A stretch of 54,288 nt of DNA from Granulicella sp. (GTDB taxonomy: Bacteria > Acidobacteriota > Terriglobia > Terriglobales > Acidobacteriaceae): assembly GCA_027365345.1 (NCBI GenBank), contig DAHXNO010000135.1:1-54288 (forward strand), given 5' to 3'. This document shows, in pieces, positions 25,212-34,347 of the stretch (its first letter is position 1; each line of letters starts with the position of its first letter). The notes under the pieces are model-generated. The model made no database searches. It saw nothing but the letters and a program-made list of their open reading frames with translations, and was not told the origin of the DNA. The translations under genes were made by a program, and so were the position numbers.

Positions 25212-26152
25212 GGCCGGGGAGCCGGGTCTGGATCGGCGTAGGGCGTCTGGGAGATGCATGCCTCCGTGGTGTGCTGCTCCCCTGGCCCAAGGGTGAGGGC
25301 GTCGCTGGCCACGTTCGCTGTCTCCACGCAGACCATGGAGAGCCAGCCCTCCGGCGTCATGTCCGGGAGTTCGGCGGTCATGGAGCTCCACGGATTCCAG
25401 ATCACGGTGGTCCGGGAGTTGGACTTCTCCACGCGGATGCGGCGCTGATAGAGCGGGTCGTCCAACTCTACCGTGGCGCTGGTATCCAGATAGGGCCGGT
25501 CAGTCTGGCCCGTCAGCCGGAGCAGCGGCTCGCTCTGCAGCTTCACTTTGAACTCGTCTGTCTTGTCCAGAAAGCGAGTCTGCGCCAGCCCGTGGATGGC
25601 GACCTCTCGTACGTCGCCGACGGAGAAGTAGGTGTGCAGCGCATCTTCAAACCAAAGCGGCGCTGAGCCCTGGTTGCGGACGGTGAACCGCAGGCGAAGC
25701 TGCGCGCCCAGGGTGAGCTGGTAGACCAGTTGAAACTGGTCATAACCCAAACTCCGGCTCACGTCGCAAGGATCCAGCGTAAGCGTCAGATGCAGATCAT
25801 CCCCTGCCAGGGCGGCAAAGGCCAGCGTCCAGCCGCTTGTCCGGGCAAAGCCGTGGGAGGGGCCGTCGCTGCGCCGGCTCAACGGGTTCGGCGTGCGGTT
25901 GCCGAACCAGGGAAAGATGATCGGCACGCCGCCGCGGATAGCCTTGCCAGGCTCAAAGAGCGAGCGTTCGGAGAGGAACAGCACCGGCCGCGCTCCCGCA
26001 GGCTGCCACTGCGTCAGGTGCGCTCCGTGCAGATAGAGCTCCGCGTTGCAGGCTGGGGTGGTGACGCAGGCTTTGAGCAGGCCAGCTTCGGTTTGGGCAA
26101 AGTGAAGGATGCCGGGGATGCTGAAGTTGTTGGTGAGTGTGCGAAGATCCAT
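25205..26152 (-). CDS. D-hexose-6-phosphate mutarotase (YeaD-like aldose epimerase)
   Basis: A 315-residue galactose-mutarotase-fold enzyme that interconverts alpha and beta glucose-6-phosphate. YeaD-type marks are LYLHGAHLTQWQPAG, GVPIIFPWFGNR, SHGFARTSGW (active-site histidine), EDALHTYFSVGDV and VIWNPW. It is coupled to maf by overlap. No signal peptide, so cytosolic. Confidence 0.88.
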   Translation of the reverse strand: MDLRTLTNNFSIPGILHFAQTEAGLLKACVTTPACNAELYLHGAHLTQWQPAGARPVLFLSERSLFEPGKAIRGGVPIIFPWFGNRTPNPLSRRSDGPSHGFARTSGWTLAFAALAGDDLHLTLTLDPCDVSRSLGYDQFQLVYQLTLGAQLRLRFTVRNQGSAPLWFEDALHTYFSVGDVREVAIHGLAQTRFLDKTDEFKVKLQSEPLLRLTGQTDRPYLDTSATVELDDPLYQRRIRVEKSNSRTTVIWNPWSSMTAELPDMTPEGWLSMVCVETANVASDALTLGPGEQHTTEACISQTPYADPDPAPRPC

Positions 26153-26231
26153 CGATAGATAGTGTAGAGCCCGGGCGGCGGCTCGCGCCTGCGCTGGTCA
26201 CGATTTGGATAGACAGGCCGTCAGCCGCTCG

Positions 26232-27002
26232 TCAGTCGCCGGTCAGTTGCAGCTCATTCAGGTTGCGCTCCCCGGTGGGGCAGATCCGGAGCAGCGGGCA
26301 TGCCTTGCACTGGGGATCTTTGAACCTGCAGAGCGTCTGGGCGAGGAGCTGAACCAGGCGCTGGTGCTCTTCCAGCCTGGCAGCGTCCCAGGTCTCGGGA
26401 ACCAGGCGCAGCAGGCGCTCTTCCGTTGTGGCCGCGTCGGCGCGGGGGGTCAGGCACAGCCGCTGGGCCACGCGCAGATAGCTGGCGTCGATGGAAAGCG
26501 CGCGCCGGCGCAGAGTCGAGAAGCAGACCACGGCGGCGGAGATGTGGTGGTCCACTCCCTCGAACTGCTGTAGCCAGGTGCGGATCTTCCCGGTGCGGTA
26601 GCGCGCCAGGAACTCCAGGGTGAGCGAGCCCACGCGCGCGGTGATCTGCTCCAGCAAGGCCTTCAGGCGCAATGCCTTCTGCTCAGGAAAGGTGACGGCG
26701 GCGATGGCGCGCTCCAGTTCCGCGATGGAGGCGTCGCGAACCGGCTCCCAGTTGCCGGGGCCGGCGTGGAAGGCGCGCTCCAGGTCGCGCATCCCATGCT
26801 CCGCGGCCGCAGGCTGCGTGCGGGAGGCCAGCAGAGAGTAGATGAGCTGGGTCAGTGGGTCCGGGCTCTGCCGCAGCTTGGGCTCGCCGTAGTGGCCCAG
26901 CAGCAGGCGATGCACGCGCGGCAGCCTGTCGGCTTGCTCGGGGGTGAGCGGGCTGTGGGCTTCTTCCTGTTCTTCCGGGTTGTTGAGCTCTTCGTTCGGC
27001 AT
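26232..27002 (-). CDS. endonuclease III-like HhH-GPD protein without the usual lysine
   Basis: A 256-residue member of the helix-hairpin-helix base-excision glycosylase superfamily. The iron-sulfur loop is perfect: C235-x6-C242-x2-C245-x5-C251. The conserved aspartate is kept (IDAS, D172). In the hairpin, E. coli Nth has LPGVGRKTA with catalytic Lys120, whereas here it reads FEGVDHHIS with His153 at the lysine position. An enzyme lacking the Schiff-base lysine would be a monofunctional glycosylase, as MutY is, or have another role. About 27 acidic N-terminal residues precede the domain. Divergent from the GH3 gene across a 630-base gap. Confidence 0.8.
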   Translation of the reverse strand: MPNEELNNPEEQEEAHSPLTPEQADRLPRVHRLLLGHYGEPKLRQSPDPLTQLIYSLLASRTQPAAAEHGMRDLERAFHAGPGNWEPVRDASIAELERAIAAVTFPEQKALRLKALLEQITARVGSLTLEFLARYRTGKIRTWLQQFEGVDHHISAAVVCFSTLRRRALSIDASYLRVAQRLCLTPRADAATTEERLLRLVPETWDAARLEEHQRLVQLLAQTLCRFKDPQCKACPLLRICPTGERNLNELQLTGD

Positions 27003-27632
27003 CAGCGTCGGGAGCGGCTACGGCCACGATTTCATCTTGGCACAGTATCGCAGGAGTCGTCGCACTCCGCGTGGAGCCGAAGCGGCCGGCTTATGCAAGC
27101 CGCGCTTTGCAGCGCAAGGTGGGGGCTTTCAGCGCAGCTCTCGGGGCCAAAGACTCAGTCGATTCCAGAGAGGATCGTCTTCTTCTTCACTCCAGGTTGT
27201 CCCTAGCCACTCGCGTGGGTCGCCGGACCCAGGTCTGCCGGAATGGACCTCGTGGCCTGTTGTCTCACCCTTGGATCTCGACCCATGTCAGGCTCTCAGT
27301 TTCACTCCAAAGGCGTTCGTCATCGCTGGACTGCTGGCTTGCGGAAGCGTTTTTGGACGGGTTCGCGGCGACCGCTCAGGCTCATGCAACAGCCGCGTCA
27401 CATGCTCATGCCGATTTATCCGAGCCACGCTCTTCTCCGCGCCGCTCGGACACAACCAAACCTTGAAAAACTCCCTCGGACCGCTCTCCAGCGGAGCTTG
27501 CTTTCCGTTCGCCAGACTTTGTGTGGATGCGCTAGAGTGGTCATGCAGATCGGGTTGTAGCCAGTTCTCTGTCTACAGCGCTCTAACCGGCTGTCGCAAG
27601 CCTGAGCCCATTTCATCGGAGATTCACGAGCT
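27003..27632. other. long divergent non-coding region
   Basis: 630 bases between the endonuclease III-like gene and the GH3 gene. Open frames here (for example 27071-27466) have no recognisable protein character and overlap one another. No tRNA-like structure or paired promoter hexamers were found. It probably contains control sequences for the GH3 gene. Confidence 0.45.
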
Positions 27633-29948
27633 ATGTCAGAGAATGCTTCCAACTCCAGTTCGAATCTAAGTCGTCGTCGATTTCTCACCCTGGCCGGTTA
27701 TGGCGCGGCGATGGCCGCAACGGGAGCGCACCTGGCAGAATACGCCGAAGCCGAGCCCCTCCAGGCTATGGCTGCGGCCGGAGCCGACGGCTCGCTGGAT
27801 ACCGGACCCATCGCTATGGAGTCCTTTGACGCCGCACGCAAACGGGCGGCGGGCATCGTGGCCAGGATGACGCTTGCCGAGAAGATCTCGCAGTTCGGGA
27901 ACATGGCGGCTGCGATCCCTCGCTTGAAGCTGCCGCCCTTCAACTTCTATGCCAGTGAGGCGTTGCACGGCCTGATCCATGAAGGACCGATCACGTCATT
28001 CCCGCTGCCGCTGGCCATGGGCTGCTCCTGGAATCCTGCTCTGATTCACCAGGTCTTTACGGCGGTCTCCGATGAGATCTGGGCGTGGCACAAGAAGAAC
28101 GGTCAGGGGCTGGCGATGTTCTCGCCGCCAACGGTCAACATGGGCACGCGAGACCCCCGTTGGGGGCGCATCGGCGAAAACTACAGCGAAGATCCGTTCC
28201 TGGTGTCAAAGCTGGCTGTGGCCACCATTCGCGGAATCCAGGGCGACGATCCACATTTTCTGAAGAGCGTTGCGTGCGCCAAACACTTCATCGTGAATGA
28301 CACCGAAGACGATCGCGAGGAGACCTCGGCCTCCGTCGATCCGCGCAGCTTCTGGGAGTATTACAGCCGCGGCTTTGAAGCGTGCGTGCGCGAGGGGCGC
28401 GTGTTCACCGTGATGAGCTCGTATAACGCGATGAACGGCATTCCCACCACGGCCAATCCGTTCCTTTTGACCGAACTCCTGCGCAACCGGTGGGGATTCC
28501 GCGGCTACGTGGTCTCAGATTGCGATGCCGTAGGCGACATCACCCACACCCATCACTTTGTACCCACAGATGCGGAGGCGGCGGCCCTGGCGGTCAACGC
28601 CGGATGCGATATCAACTGCGGGAACACCCTGCCGCGTTACCTCGGTGAGGCTGTGGACAAGATGCTCATCAGCGAAGAGACCATCGACCACTCCCTGATT
28701 CGTTCCCTCACCGGCCGCATTCTGTTGGGCGATCTTGACCCGCTGCAAGCGAGTCCCTACCACACGATTCCCATCTCCTGCCTGGAGAGTCAGGAGCATC
28801 GCGATCTTTGCCGCGAAGCCGGCCGTCAGTCGGTGGTGCTGTTCAAGAATGAGAACAACGCTCTGCCACTGGATGCGAATAGCATCACAAAGCTCGCCGT
28901 CATCGGTCCCATGGCCGCGCAGTGCCACCTGGGCAACTACAGCGGAAAGCCGGAGCACCTGGTCTCTCCGCTCGACGGCATCCTGGAGCAGTTTGGTATC
29001 CAGCCGCCCGCGCCGCCCGCAACAACACAGAAGAACTCCCGGGCGCAGAAGCTCATGCCCGGGCAGACCTTCACCAACGGCAAGGTTCAGGTCCTGTATC
29101 AGCCCGGATGTTCCGTGTCGGAGGATATGGATACGGCGCTGTTTGACGCAGCCGTCAACTCGGCGCGCGGCGCGGACGCTGTACTGGTCTTTGTGGGCGA
29201 CGATCAGAGCATCGACAGCGAAGGCCGGGATCGCTCTTTTCTTCACCTGCCCGGAGTCCAGCACCAACTGGTGCAGGCTCTGTACGCCGCCAATCCCAAG
29301 ACGATTCTGGTGATCTCCTCGAACTGCCCGGTCACGGTCAACTGGGAACAGGACCATCTACCCGCCATCGTGGGCGGCATCTTCCTGGGTGAGGAACAAG
29401 GCCACGCGTTGGCTGACGTGATCTTCGGCGCCTACAACCCCGGCGGCAAGCTGGACACCACATGGTATCGCCACGCATCGGATCTGCCGGATTTTGAAAG
29501 CTACAACATCCGCTATGGCCGCACCTACATGTACTTCCAGGGAGTGCCGCTCTATCCCTTCGGTCACGGCCTTAGCTACGCTACGTTTGAATACTCTGAT
29601 CTCAAGGTCAGCAACAGCGCGCTGGCGCCCGGCGGCAGCCTGGGCGTAGAGATACAACTCAAGAACACCGGTCAGCGCGATGGAGATGAAGTTGTCCAGT
29701 TCTACGTGCACGTCAACGGCGGTACGGTGCAGCGCCCCATCCAACAACTGGTGGGCTTTGAACGTGTTCACCTGGCTGCCGGAGCCAGCAAGACAGTGCG
29801 GTTTACTCTGGACCACAACGAGAGAGCCCTCTCGTACTGGGATGAGCAGCGGCAGGAGTTCGTCGTGGATCCGGGCACTGTGGATCTCCTGCTCGGTTCG
29901 TCGTCAGCAGACATCCGGCTTCATCATGCAATCAAGCTGGAAGCTTGA
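27633..29948 (+). CDS. TAT-exported glycoside hydrolase family 3 (beta-glucosidase/beta-xylosidase)
   Basis: A 771-residue exo-acting glycosidase. It begins with a twin-arginine leader (SRRRFLTLAGYGAAMAATG), so it is exported folded. The GH3 N-terminal barrel has YASEALHG, VNMGTRDPRWGRIGENYSED and the nucleophile aspartate D296 in YVVSDCDAVGDI. The second domain follows (SVVLFKNENNALPLD), and the fibronectin type III-like end (GDEVVQFYVH, RPIQQLVGFERVHLAAG). SDCDAV and SEALHG are more frequent in beta-xylosidase-type GH3 enzymes than in simple beta-glucosidases; specificity remains open. A GGAG lies about 11 bases before the ATG. Confidence 0.93.
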   Translation: MSENASNSSSNLSRRRFLTLAGYGAAMAATGAHLAEYAEAEPLQAMAAAGADGSLDTGPIAMESFDAARKRAAGIVARMTLAEKISQFGNMAAAIPRLKLPPFNFYASEALHGLIHEGPITSFPLPLAMGCSWNPALIHQVFTAVSDEIWAWHKKNGQGLAMFSPPTVNMGTRDPRWGRIGENYSEDPFLVSKLAVATIRGIQGDDPHFLKSVACAKHFIVNDTEDDREETSASVDPRSFWEYYSRGFEACVREGRVFTVMSSYNAMNGIPTTANPFLLTELLRNRWGFRGYVVSDCDAVGDITHTHHFVPTDAEAAALAVNAGCDINCGNTLPRYLGEAVDKMLISEETIDHSLIRSLTGRILLGDLDPLQASPYHTIPISCLESQEHRDLCREAGRQSVVLFKNENNALPLDANSITKLAVIGPMAAQCHLGNYSGKPEHLVSPLDGILEQFGIQPPAPPATTQKNSRAQKLMPGQTFTNGKVQVLYQPGCSVSEDMDTALFDAAVNSARGADAVLVFVGDDQSIDSEGRDRSFLHLPGVQHQLVQALYAANPKTILVISSNCPVTVNWEQDHLPAIVGGIFLGEEQGHALADVIFGAYNPGGKLDTTWYRHASDLPDFESYNIRYGRTYMYFQGVPLYPFGHGLSYATFEYSDLKVSNSALAPGGSLGVEIQLKNTGQRDGDEVVQFYVHVNGGTVQRPIQQLVGFERVHLAAGASKTVRFTLDHNERALSYWDEQRQEFVVDPGTVDLLLGSSSADIRLHHAIKLEA

Positions 29949-30143
29949 ATGCAAGAATGCCCCAGCCGGTAGAGAAGGCTGCAACGAGGCAACGATCACC
30001 ACATCTGTCAGGTGACAACAGAAGCGCGGCGAACCTGCCGCCCTTGCCCATTGCGCTGACGGCGTGGCCCGGGGGGAACCGACGGCGTCTACCTCTCTAC
30101 TCGCCGTTGCAGGTTTTATAGCCTCAGTTCCCGTGTCTTGGAC

Positions 30144-30149
30144 TATAGT
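30144..30149 (+). promoter_or_regulatory. candidate -10 box for the phosphoesterase gene
   Basis: TATAGT 51 bases before the chosen ATG. No good -35 hexamer at 16-18 bases, so support is weak. Confidence 0.25.
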
Positions 30150-30199
30150 GGTTGCCGGCGAACTCGGTTCGTTCGCTATCCTCTTCTGTGAGGTGCAAG

Positions 30200-31711
30200 A
30201 TGGCCTATGACCAGATTCAACATGTCTTCGTTTTAATGTTGGAGAACCGCTCCTTCGATCATCTGCTGGGCTACTCCGGCCTCGCTGGGACCGACGCGGC
30301 CACCGGCCTTCCCGCCTCCATCGATGGGCTCACGGGAACGGAACAGAATATGGTTGACGGCGTAGCCTATCCGGTCACAGAGCCGGCGGATTACACCCTG
30401 AGCGTGGATCCCAGCCATGAGTTTCCCGATGTGCTCTGCCAACTGGCCGGCGCCGGCGCCGTTTACCCTCCCGGAGGCAGCTACCCTGCGATCGATAACT
30501 CGGGTTACGCCGTCTCCTACGCCGATGCCTGCATCAAGGCGAGACAGCCCATCGCGCCGGGCGAGATCCTGAAGTGCTACTCGGCCAGCCAGCTTCCTGT
30601 GCTTACAGCGCTGGCCACAGAGTTTGCCGTCTGTGACAACTGGCACGCTGCGCTGCCTGGTCCAACCTGGCCCAACCGGATGTTTGTGCATGCCGCCTCC
30701 TCTGCCGGACTCGATCACAGTCCAAGCGCCGCGGAGATCGCACTGTGGGAGTCAGTCTCAGGGTTCTCCTTTCCGAACGGAGACATCTTTGACCGCATCG
30801 CCGCCAGGAATGGAATGCGCTGGCGCGCCTACGCCGGAGATCTCTTCCCGATGATCTCGGCGCTCAAGGGCATCACCCTCGGCGATGTTCGCCAGTACGA
30901 CCACTTCGCATCCGACCTGGAAGGCCCGTTCCCCTATAACTATGTCTTCATCGAGCCCAGTTACAACCTGCTCCGCGACTATAAAGGCAGCACCTCGCAA
31001 CATCCGCTGGACGATGTACGGCTCGGCGAAGGACTGATCAAATCAACCTATGAGGCCATCCGAAACTCGTCCCTTTGGCAAAACAGTCTGTTGATCGTGA
31101 CCTGGGACGAGCATGGCGGCTTCTACGATCATGCGATCCCGCCGTCGGCTGTGGCCCCGGGCGATACCCAGCCCTCCACGGGATACAACAAGTACGGATT
31201 CACCTTTGAACAGTATGGGCCGCGCGTCCCGGGGATCGTCGTCTCGCCCTGGATTCCACGCCAGACCATCGATCACCGCTTGTACGATCACTCTTCTGTG
31301 CCGGCAACGCTGGAGGCGTTGTTTGGCCTGGCTCCGATGACGGCACGGGACGCCGCTGCAAACCATCTGCTCCCTCTGCTCTCGTTAGCAGAGGCGCGTC
31401 AGGATGCGCCGCGCACCCTTCCCGACCCGTTTGCGGGGCCAGAGGCTCCGATGCTTGCTCCCGCCACGCCCCTCGCCGAGAGCTACGCCGCTGCGACGCC
31501 TCCCAGCCGGCCGAATGACTCCATCAACGATGGAAACCTGCCTGTGATCTTGCAGGCAGCGATGCGCCAGGACTTCGAACTTTCGCCGGCAACCAGCCGC
31601 GCCGCGATCATCGCCAAGGTAGCAGCGCTCAAGACCCGCGCCGATGCGGCGACGTATCTTGCGGAAGTGGCCGCGAAGCGTCGGGCCTCCACAGCGCATC
31701 CGCTCAGCTAG
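30200..31711 (+). CDS. phosphoesterase family protein (phospholipase C/acid phosphatase type)
   Basis: A 503-residue member of the bacterial phospholipase C/AcpA phosphoesterase family, which cleaves phosphodiesters or phosphomonoesters. The N-terminal signature VFVLMLENRSFDHLLGY contains the metal and nucleophile region. Later motifs are WPNRMFVHAASSAG, FIEPSYN, LLIVTWDEHGGFYDH and RVPGIVVSPWI, matching the alkaline-phosphatase-like core. ATG at 30200 (MAYDQIQH) has GAGGT five bases upstream and is preferred to the open frame from 30152. There is no obvious signal peptide with this start, unusual for a family usually exported. It ends in an Ala-rich extension of ~60 residues. Confidence 0.88.
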   Translation: MAYDQIQHVFVLMLENRSFDHLLGYSGLAGTDAATGLPASIDGLTGTEQNMVDGVAYPVTEPADYTLSVDPSHEFPDVLCQLAGAGAVYPPGGSYPAIDNSGYAVSYADACIKARQPIAPGEILKCYSASQLPVLTALATEFAVCDNWHAALPGPTWPNRMFVHAASSAGLDHSPSAAEIALWESVSGFSFPNGDIFDRIAARNGMRWRAYAGDLFPMISALKGITLGDVRQYDHFASDLEGPFPYNYVFIEPSYNLLRDYKGSTSQHPLDDVRLGEGLIKSTYEAIRNSSLWQNSLLIVTWDEHGGFYDHAIPPSAVAPGDTQPSTGYNKYGFTFEQYGPRVPGIVVSPWIPRQTIDHRLYDHSSVPATLEALFGLAPMTARDAAANHLLPLLSLAEARQDAPRTLPDPFAGPEAPMLAPATPLAESYAAATPPSRPNDSINDGNLPVILQAAMRQDFELSPATSRAAIIAKVAALKTRADAATYLAEVAAKRRASTAHPLS

Positions 31712-32016
31712 CGCAGCGCATCGGCCCGACCAGATACGGCTCAATAGCTCGGAGCGGTCTCCAAGGGCTGCGTGCGCATGCCGGCGTTCTGCCGGAAGCA
31801 GCGCATCGCCGGCAACGATTGGCCGGGGCGCCTCTTCTCCCGCTGGCCTGCACTGTGCAGCGCAACGGACCACTCTGCCTGTTGCCGCCGGGCGAGAGTT
31901 CGTCAGGCGGCTGTGCGGTGTGGGCTGCAAGGAAATACAACGCCGCCTTGTGGATCGAACGGAACGCGGACCCATTGGAGGCGAGCAACGCAGAACCAAA
32001 CCACCGGCAACCGGTG
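31712..32016. other. convergent intergenic region
   Basis: 305 bases between the phosphoesterase and isoaspartyl peptidase genes. The frames seen here are reflections of the neighbours. No clear terminator was found. Confidence 0.45.
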
Positions 32017-33012
32017 TCAGGGTTTTGGTCCGTTCCGCGTGATGCCGAGTTGCTGCCCTGCGCGGGTGGCCCAACCCCAGGCCATGCGGGGCGTGTTGTG
32101 GGCGATGCCGATCTCCCCGTTCGGGGCGAGCAGGATGATTCCCCCATGGCCGCCCAGCCGGGTGAAGAGGTAGTCGATGGCTGCCGTGGCCGCGTCCTGC
32201 GCCGCAGATCCGGCAGCGACGCGGTCCACCGCCCACTTGCCCAGCACCAGCTTCATGATCGGCTCTCCCCAGCCGGTGAGAGAGGCTGCGGCCGAGAGGT
32301 TATCGGCGTAGCAGCCACAGCCGATCAAGGAACTGTCTCCCACCCTTCCGGGCGCCTTGCTGAGCGTGCCGCCCGTCGAGGTGCCCGCGGCCAGATGACC
32401 GTACTGGTCCAGCGCCACGGCGCCCACCGTGTCGTGGCCGCTATCCTGCCCGGTCTGGCCCTGCCCCACCCCACTCTTCGCCGTCGGCGAGTTCTCCGGC
32501 CCGGATCCTCCGGTGAACGTGGTGTCCGGCCGTCCGGCTGCCTGGGAGCGTTGGAACTCCAGCAGGCGCTCGCGCTCGCGTGGCACAATCAGCTCGCTGT
32601 TGTCGATCAGGCGCATGCCGTTCTCTTCGGCAAAGCTCTCTGCGCCGGCGCCCACGAAGTACACATGCGGGGAGCGCTCCAGGACCAGACGGGCGGCCTG
32701 GATGGGGTTGCGCAGGCGCTCCACGCAGGCCACGCCGCCACTGCGCAGGTCGGCTCCGTTCATCAGCAGGGCGTCGAGCTGCACTCGGCCATCGCGGGTA
32801 AGAAAGGAGCCGCGGCCGGCGTCGAAGGTCTCATCGTCTTCCATCACCGTCACCGCCGCCTCCACCGCGTCCACAGCGGAGCCGCCGCCGTCGAGTACGG
32901 ACCATCCGGCGCGCAGGGCGTTGGCGATGCCGTGCTGGTGAGGCGCTACGGCGTCGTCCGGCATCGCCCAGGCGCCGCCATGGAGGAGCAGAATCGGTTG
33001 CGGAAGGCTCAT
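32017..33012 (-). CDS. isoaspartyl peptidase/L-asparaginase (plant-type Ntn hydrolase)
   Basis: A 331-residue precursor that self-cleaves to alpha and beta subunits and hydrolyses isoaspartyl dipeptides or asparagine. The N-terminus has ILLLHGGAWAMP and DGGGSAVDAVEAAV; the nucleophile is T195 in GHDTVGAVALD, followed by GTSTGGTLSKAPGRVGDSSLIGCG. The linker before the threonine is Gly/Gln/Ser-rich. ATG at 33012 (MSLPQP) is used; the frame is open seven codons further, which would overlap the upstream gene. It follows the CDP-alcohol phosphatidyltransferase gene by 13 bases, and greA lies before that, so the three form an operon. Confidence 0.92.
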   Translation of the reverse strand: MSLPQPILLLHGGAWAMPDDAVAPHQHGIANALRAGWSVLDGGGSAVDAVEAAVTVMEDDETFDAGRGSFLTRDGRVQLDALLMNGADLRSGGVACVERLRNPIQAARLVLERSPHVYFVGAGAESFAEENGMRLIDNSELIVPRERERLLEFQRSQAAGRPDTTFTGGSGPENSPTAKSGVGQGQTGQDSGHDTVGAVALDQYGHLAAGTSTGGTLSKAPGRVGDSSLIGCGCYADNLSAAASLTGWGEPIMKLVLGKWAVDRVAAGSAAQDAATAAIDYLFTRLGGHGGIILLAPNGEIGIAHNTPRMAWGWATRAGQQLGITRNGPKP

Positions 33013-33025
33013 AGGAGCGTGCGTC

Positions 33026-33661
33026 CTAACCACGGGTGGCTTGCAGCTTGCGGCGTTCTGTCTCCAGATAGGTGTAGCGAATGCGATGGATCACCGTGAT
33101 GGTGGAGAAGACGGCCAGCACCCACAGCGCCGGCGCCATGGCGCCCCAGCGCTCAAAGAGCGCTCCCAGAATCACCAGGACCACCCGCTCCGGGCGCTCC
33201 ATAAAACCCACCTTGCAGGATCCGATCAGCGCCTCCGCTCGAGCCCGGGTGTAGCTGACCATCAGGCTCGCGGTCATCACAAAGGCCACCAGAAAGACGT
33301 AGAACAGGCGGCTGCCGCGAGCGTAAAAGACCAGCAGGCCAAAGAACAGCGCCACGTCGGAGTAGCGGTCCAGAACCGAGTCAAAGAAGGCGCCGAACAG
33401 AGACACCTGATTCGTCTGCCGGGCTACGCGCCCGTCGACCATGTCAAACAGGCCGGCCCCGATGATCACCAGGCCGGCATAGAGAAACATGCGGACGTAG
33501 TTCTCTGCCCTGGCATAGCCGAAGAAGAAAGCGGCCACCACGTTGATGATCAAGCCGATAAAGGTCAGGGTGTTGGGAGAGATCCTGGAGAGAGCCAGTC
33601 CGTTGACGATCTTTTGCAGCAGCCAGCCGCAACCCTTGCCGAAAGCACTTGTCCAGGTCAT
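33026..33661 (-). CDS. CDP-alcohol phosphatidyltransferase
   Basis: A 211-residue integral membrane enzyme that transfers a phosphatidyl group from CDP-diacylglycerol to an alcohol. The full catalytic motif is present: D73-x2-D76-G-x2-A80-R81-x8-G90-x3-D94-x3-D98. Five or six hydrophobic segments surround it. The alcohol is not evident; the SRISPNTLTFIG start and the position of basic residues resemble the phosphatidylinositol-phosphate synthase/PgsA-like group, but this is not decisive. It sits between greA and an isoaspartyl peptidase gene, gaps of 14 and 13 bases. Confidence 0.88.
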   Translation of the reverse strand: MTWTSAFGKGCGWLLQKIVNGLALSRISPNTLTFIGLIINVVAAFFFGYARAENYVRMFLYAGLVIIGAGLFDMVDGRVARQTNQVSLFGAFFDSVLDRYSDVALFFGLLVFYARGSRLFYVFLVAFVMTASLMVSYTRARAEALIGSCKVGFMERPERVVLVILGALFERWGAMAPALWVLAVFSTITVIHRIRYTYLETERRKLQATRG

Positions 33662-33675
33662 CGCGTCGAACCAGT

Positions 33676-34191
33676 CTAGCCGTTAGACTCCCCACTCCGG
33701 GCCGAGTCGTTTGACTCCTCAACCTGAATCGAGTCGTGAATCGTAGAGAGCTTCAGGATCTCCAACTCCCGCTTCCCGTTCGGGGTCACCACCGTGGCGG
33801 TGTCGCCCACTTCTTTGCCCAGCAGGGCCCGGCCGATCGGCGAGGTGGTGGAGATGAGACCCTTGGCCACGTCGGACTCCTCGCTGGTCACCAGTTTGTA
33901 GGTGAACTCCTCGTCTTTTGTGCTATCAAAGACTACCACCGTTGAGCCAAAACCAACCTTGTTCCGGGGAATGTTCTCCAGGTTTACCATGGCGAGTTCG
34001 CCCATGCGCTTCTTGAGCTGGCCCAGCCGGGCGTTCACAAACACCTGGCGCTGTTTGGCCATGTGGTACTCGGCGTTTTCCGAGAGATCGCCCAGAGCGA
34101 CCGCCTTCTTGATCTCCGCGGGGAGTTCGGTGGTCAGTTCGTATTCGAGCGCTCTGATCTGCTCTTCCAGAGCCTTCTTGATATCTTCCAT
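33676..34191 (-). CDS. greA: transcription elongation factor GreA
   Basis: Rescues backtracked RNA polymerase by stimulating transcript cleavage. The N-terminal coiled coil holds the two acidic tip residues in LGDLSENAEYHMAKQRQ; the C-terminal domain follows (FGSTVVVF, ISTTSPIGRALLGKEVGDTATV). ATG at 34191 (MEDIKKALEEQ) gives 171 residues; the open frame upstream is not GreA. The ~15-residue C-terminal Ser/Glu/Asn tail is an extension. First gene of a three-gene operon with its own TATAAT box. Confidence 0.95.
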   Translation of the reverse strand: MEDIKKALEEQIRALEYELTTELPAEIKKAVALGDLSENAEYHMAKQRQVFVNARLGQLKKRMGELAMVNLENIPRNKVGFGSTVVVFDSTKDEEFTYKLVTSEESDVAKGLISTTSPIGRALLGKEVGDTATVVTPNGKRELEILKLSTIHDSIQVEESNDSARSGESNG

Positions 34192-34234
34192 GCGGGCTTC
34201 TTTGCTGGCTGTCCGGGCAACCGCCGGAGAGCGG

Positions 34235-34254
34235 GGAGTCAAAACTCCATTATA
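34235..34254 (-). promoter_or_regulatory. greA promoter -10 box and adjacent dyad
   Basis: TATAAT on the minus strand (34254-34249), 58 bases before the greA ATG. Immediately downstream lies the dyad GGAGTTTTGACTCC (34248-34235) with 5-bp arms, which would fall at or near the transcript 5' end. The -35 region is not consensus. Confidence 0.45.
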
Positions 34255-34347
34255 CGAAAGCCCCGGCGCAGAGCACGCAGAAGACGCAAGGTAGACAGCC
34301 GAGCCGAGACAAGAGACAGTAGAGGCACAGGAGAACCGCACCCGCTC

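Noticed and set aside
31385-32236. 283-codon minus-strand frame over the phosphoesterase end
   Set aside because: Overlaps two well-supported genes and is Arg/Gly/His-rich, typical of a shadow frame.
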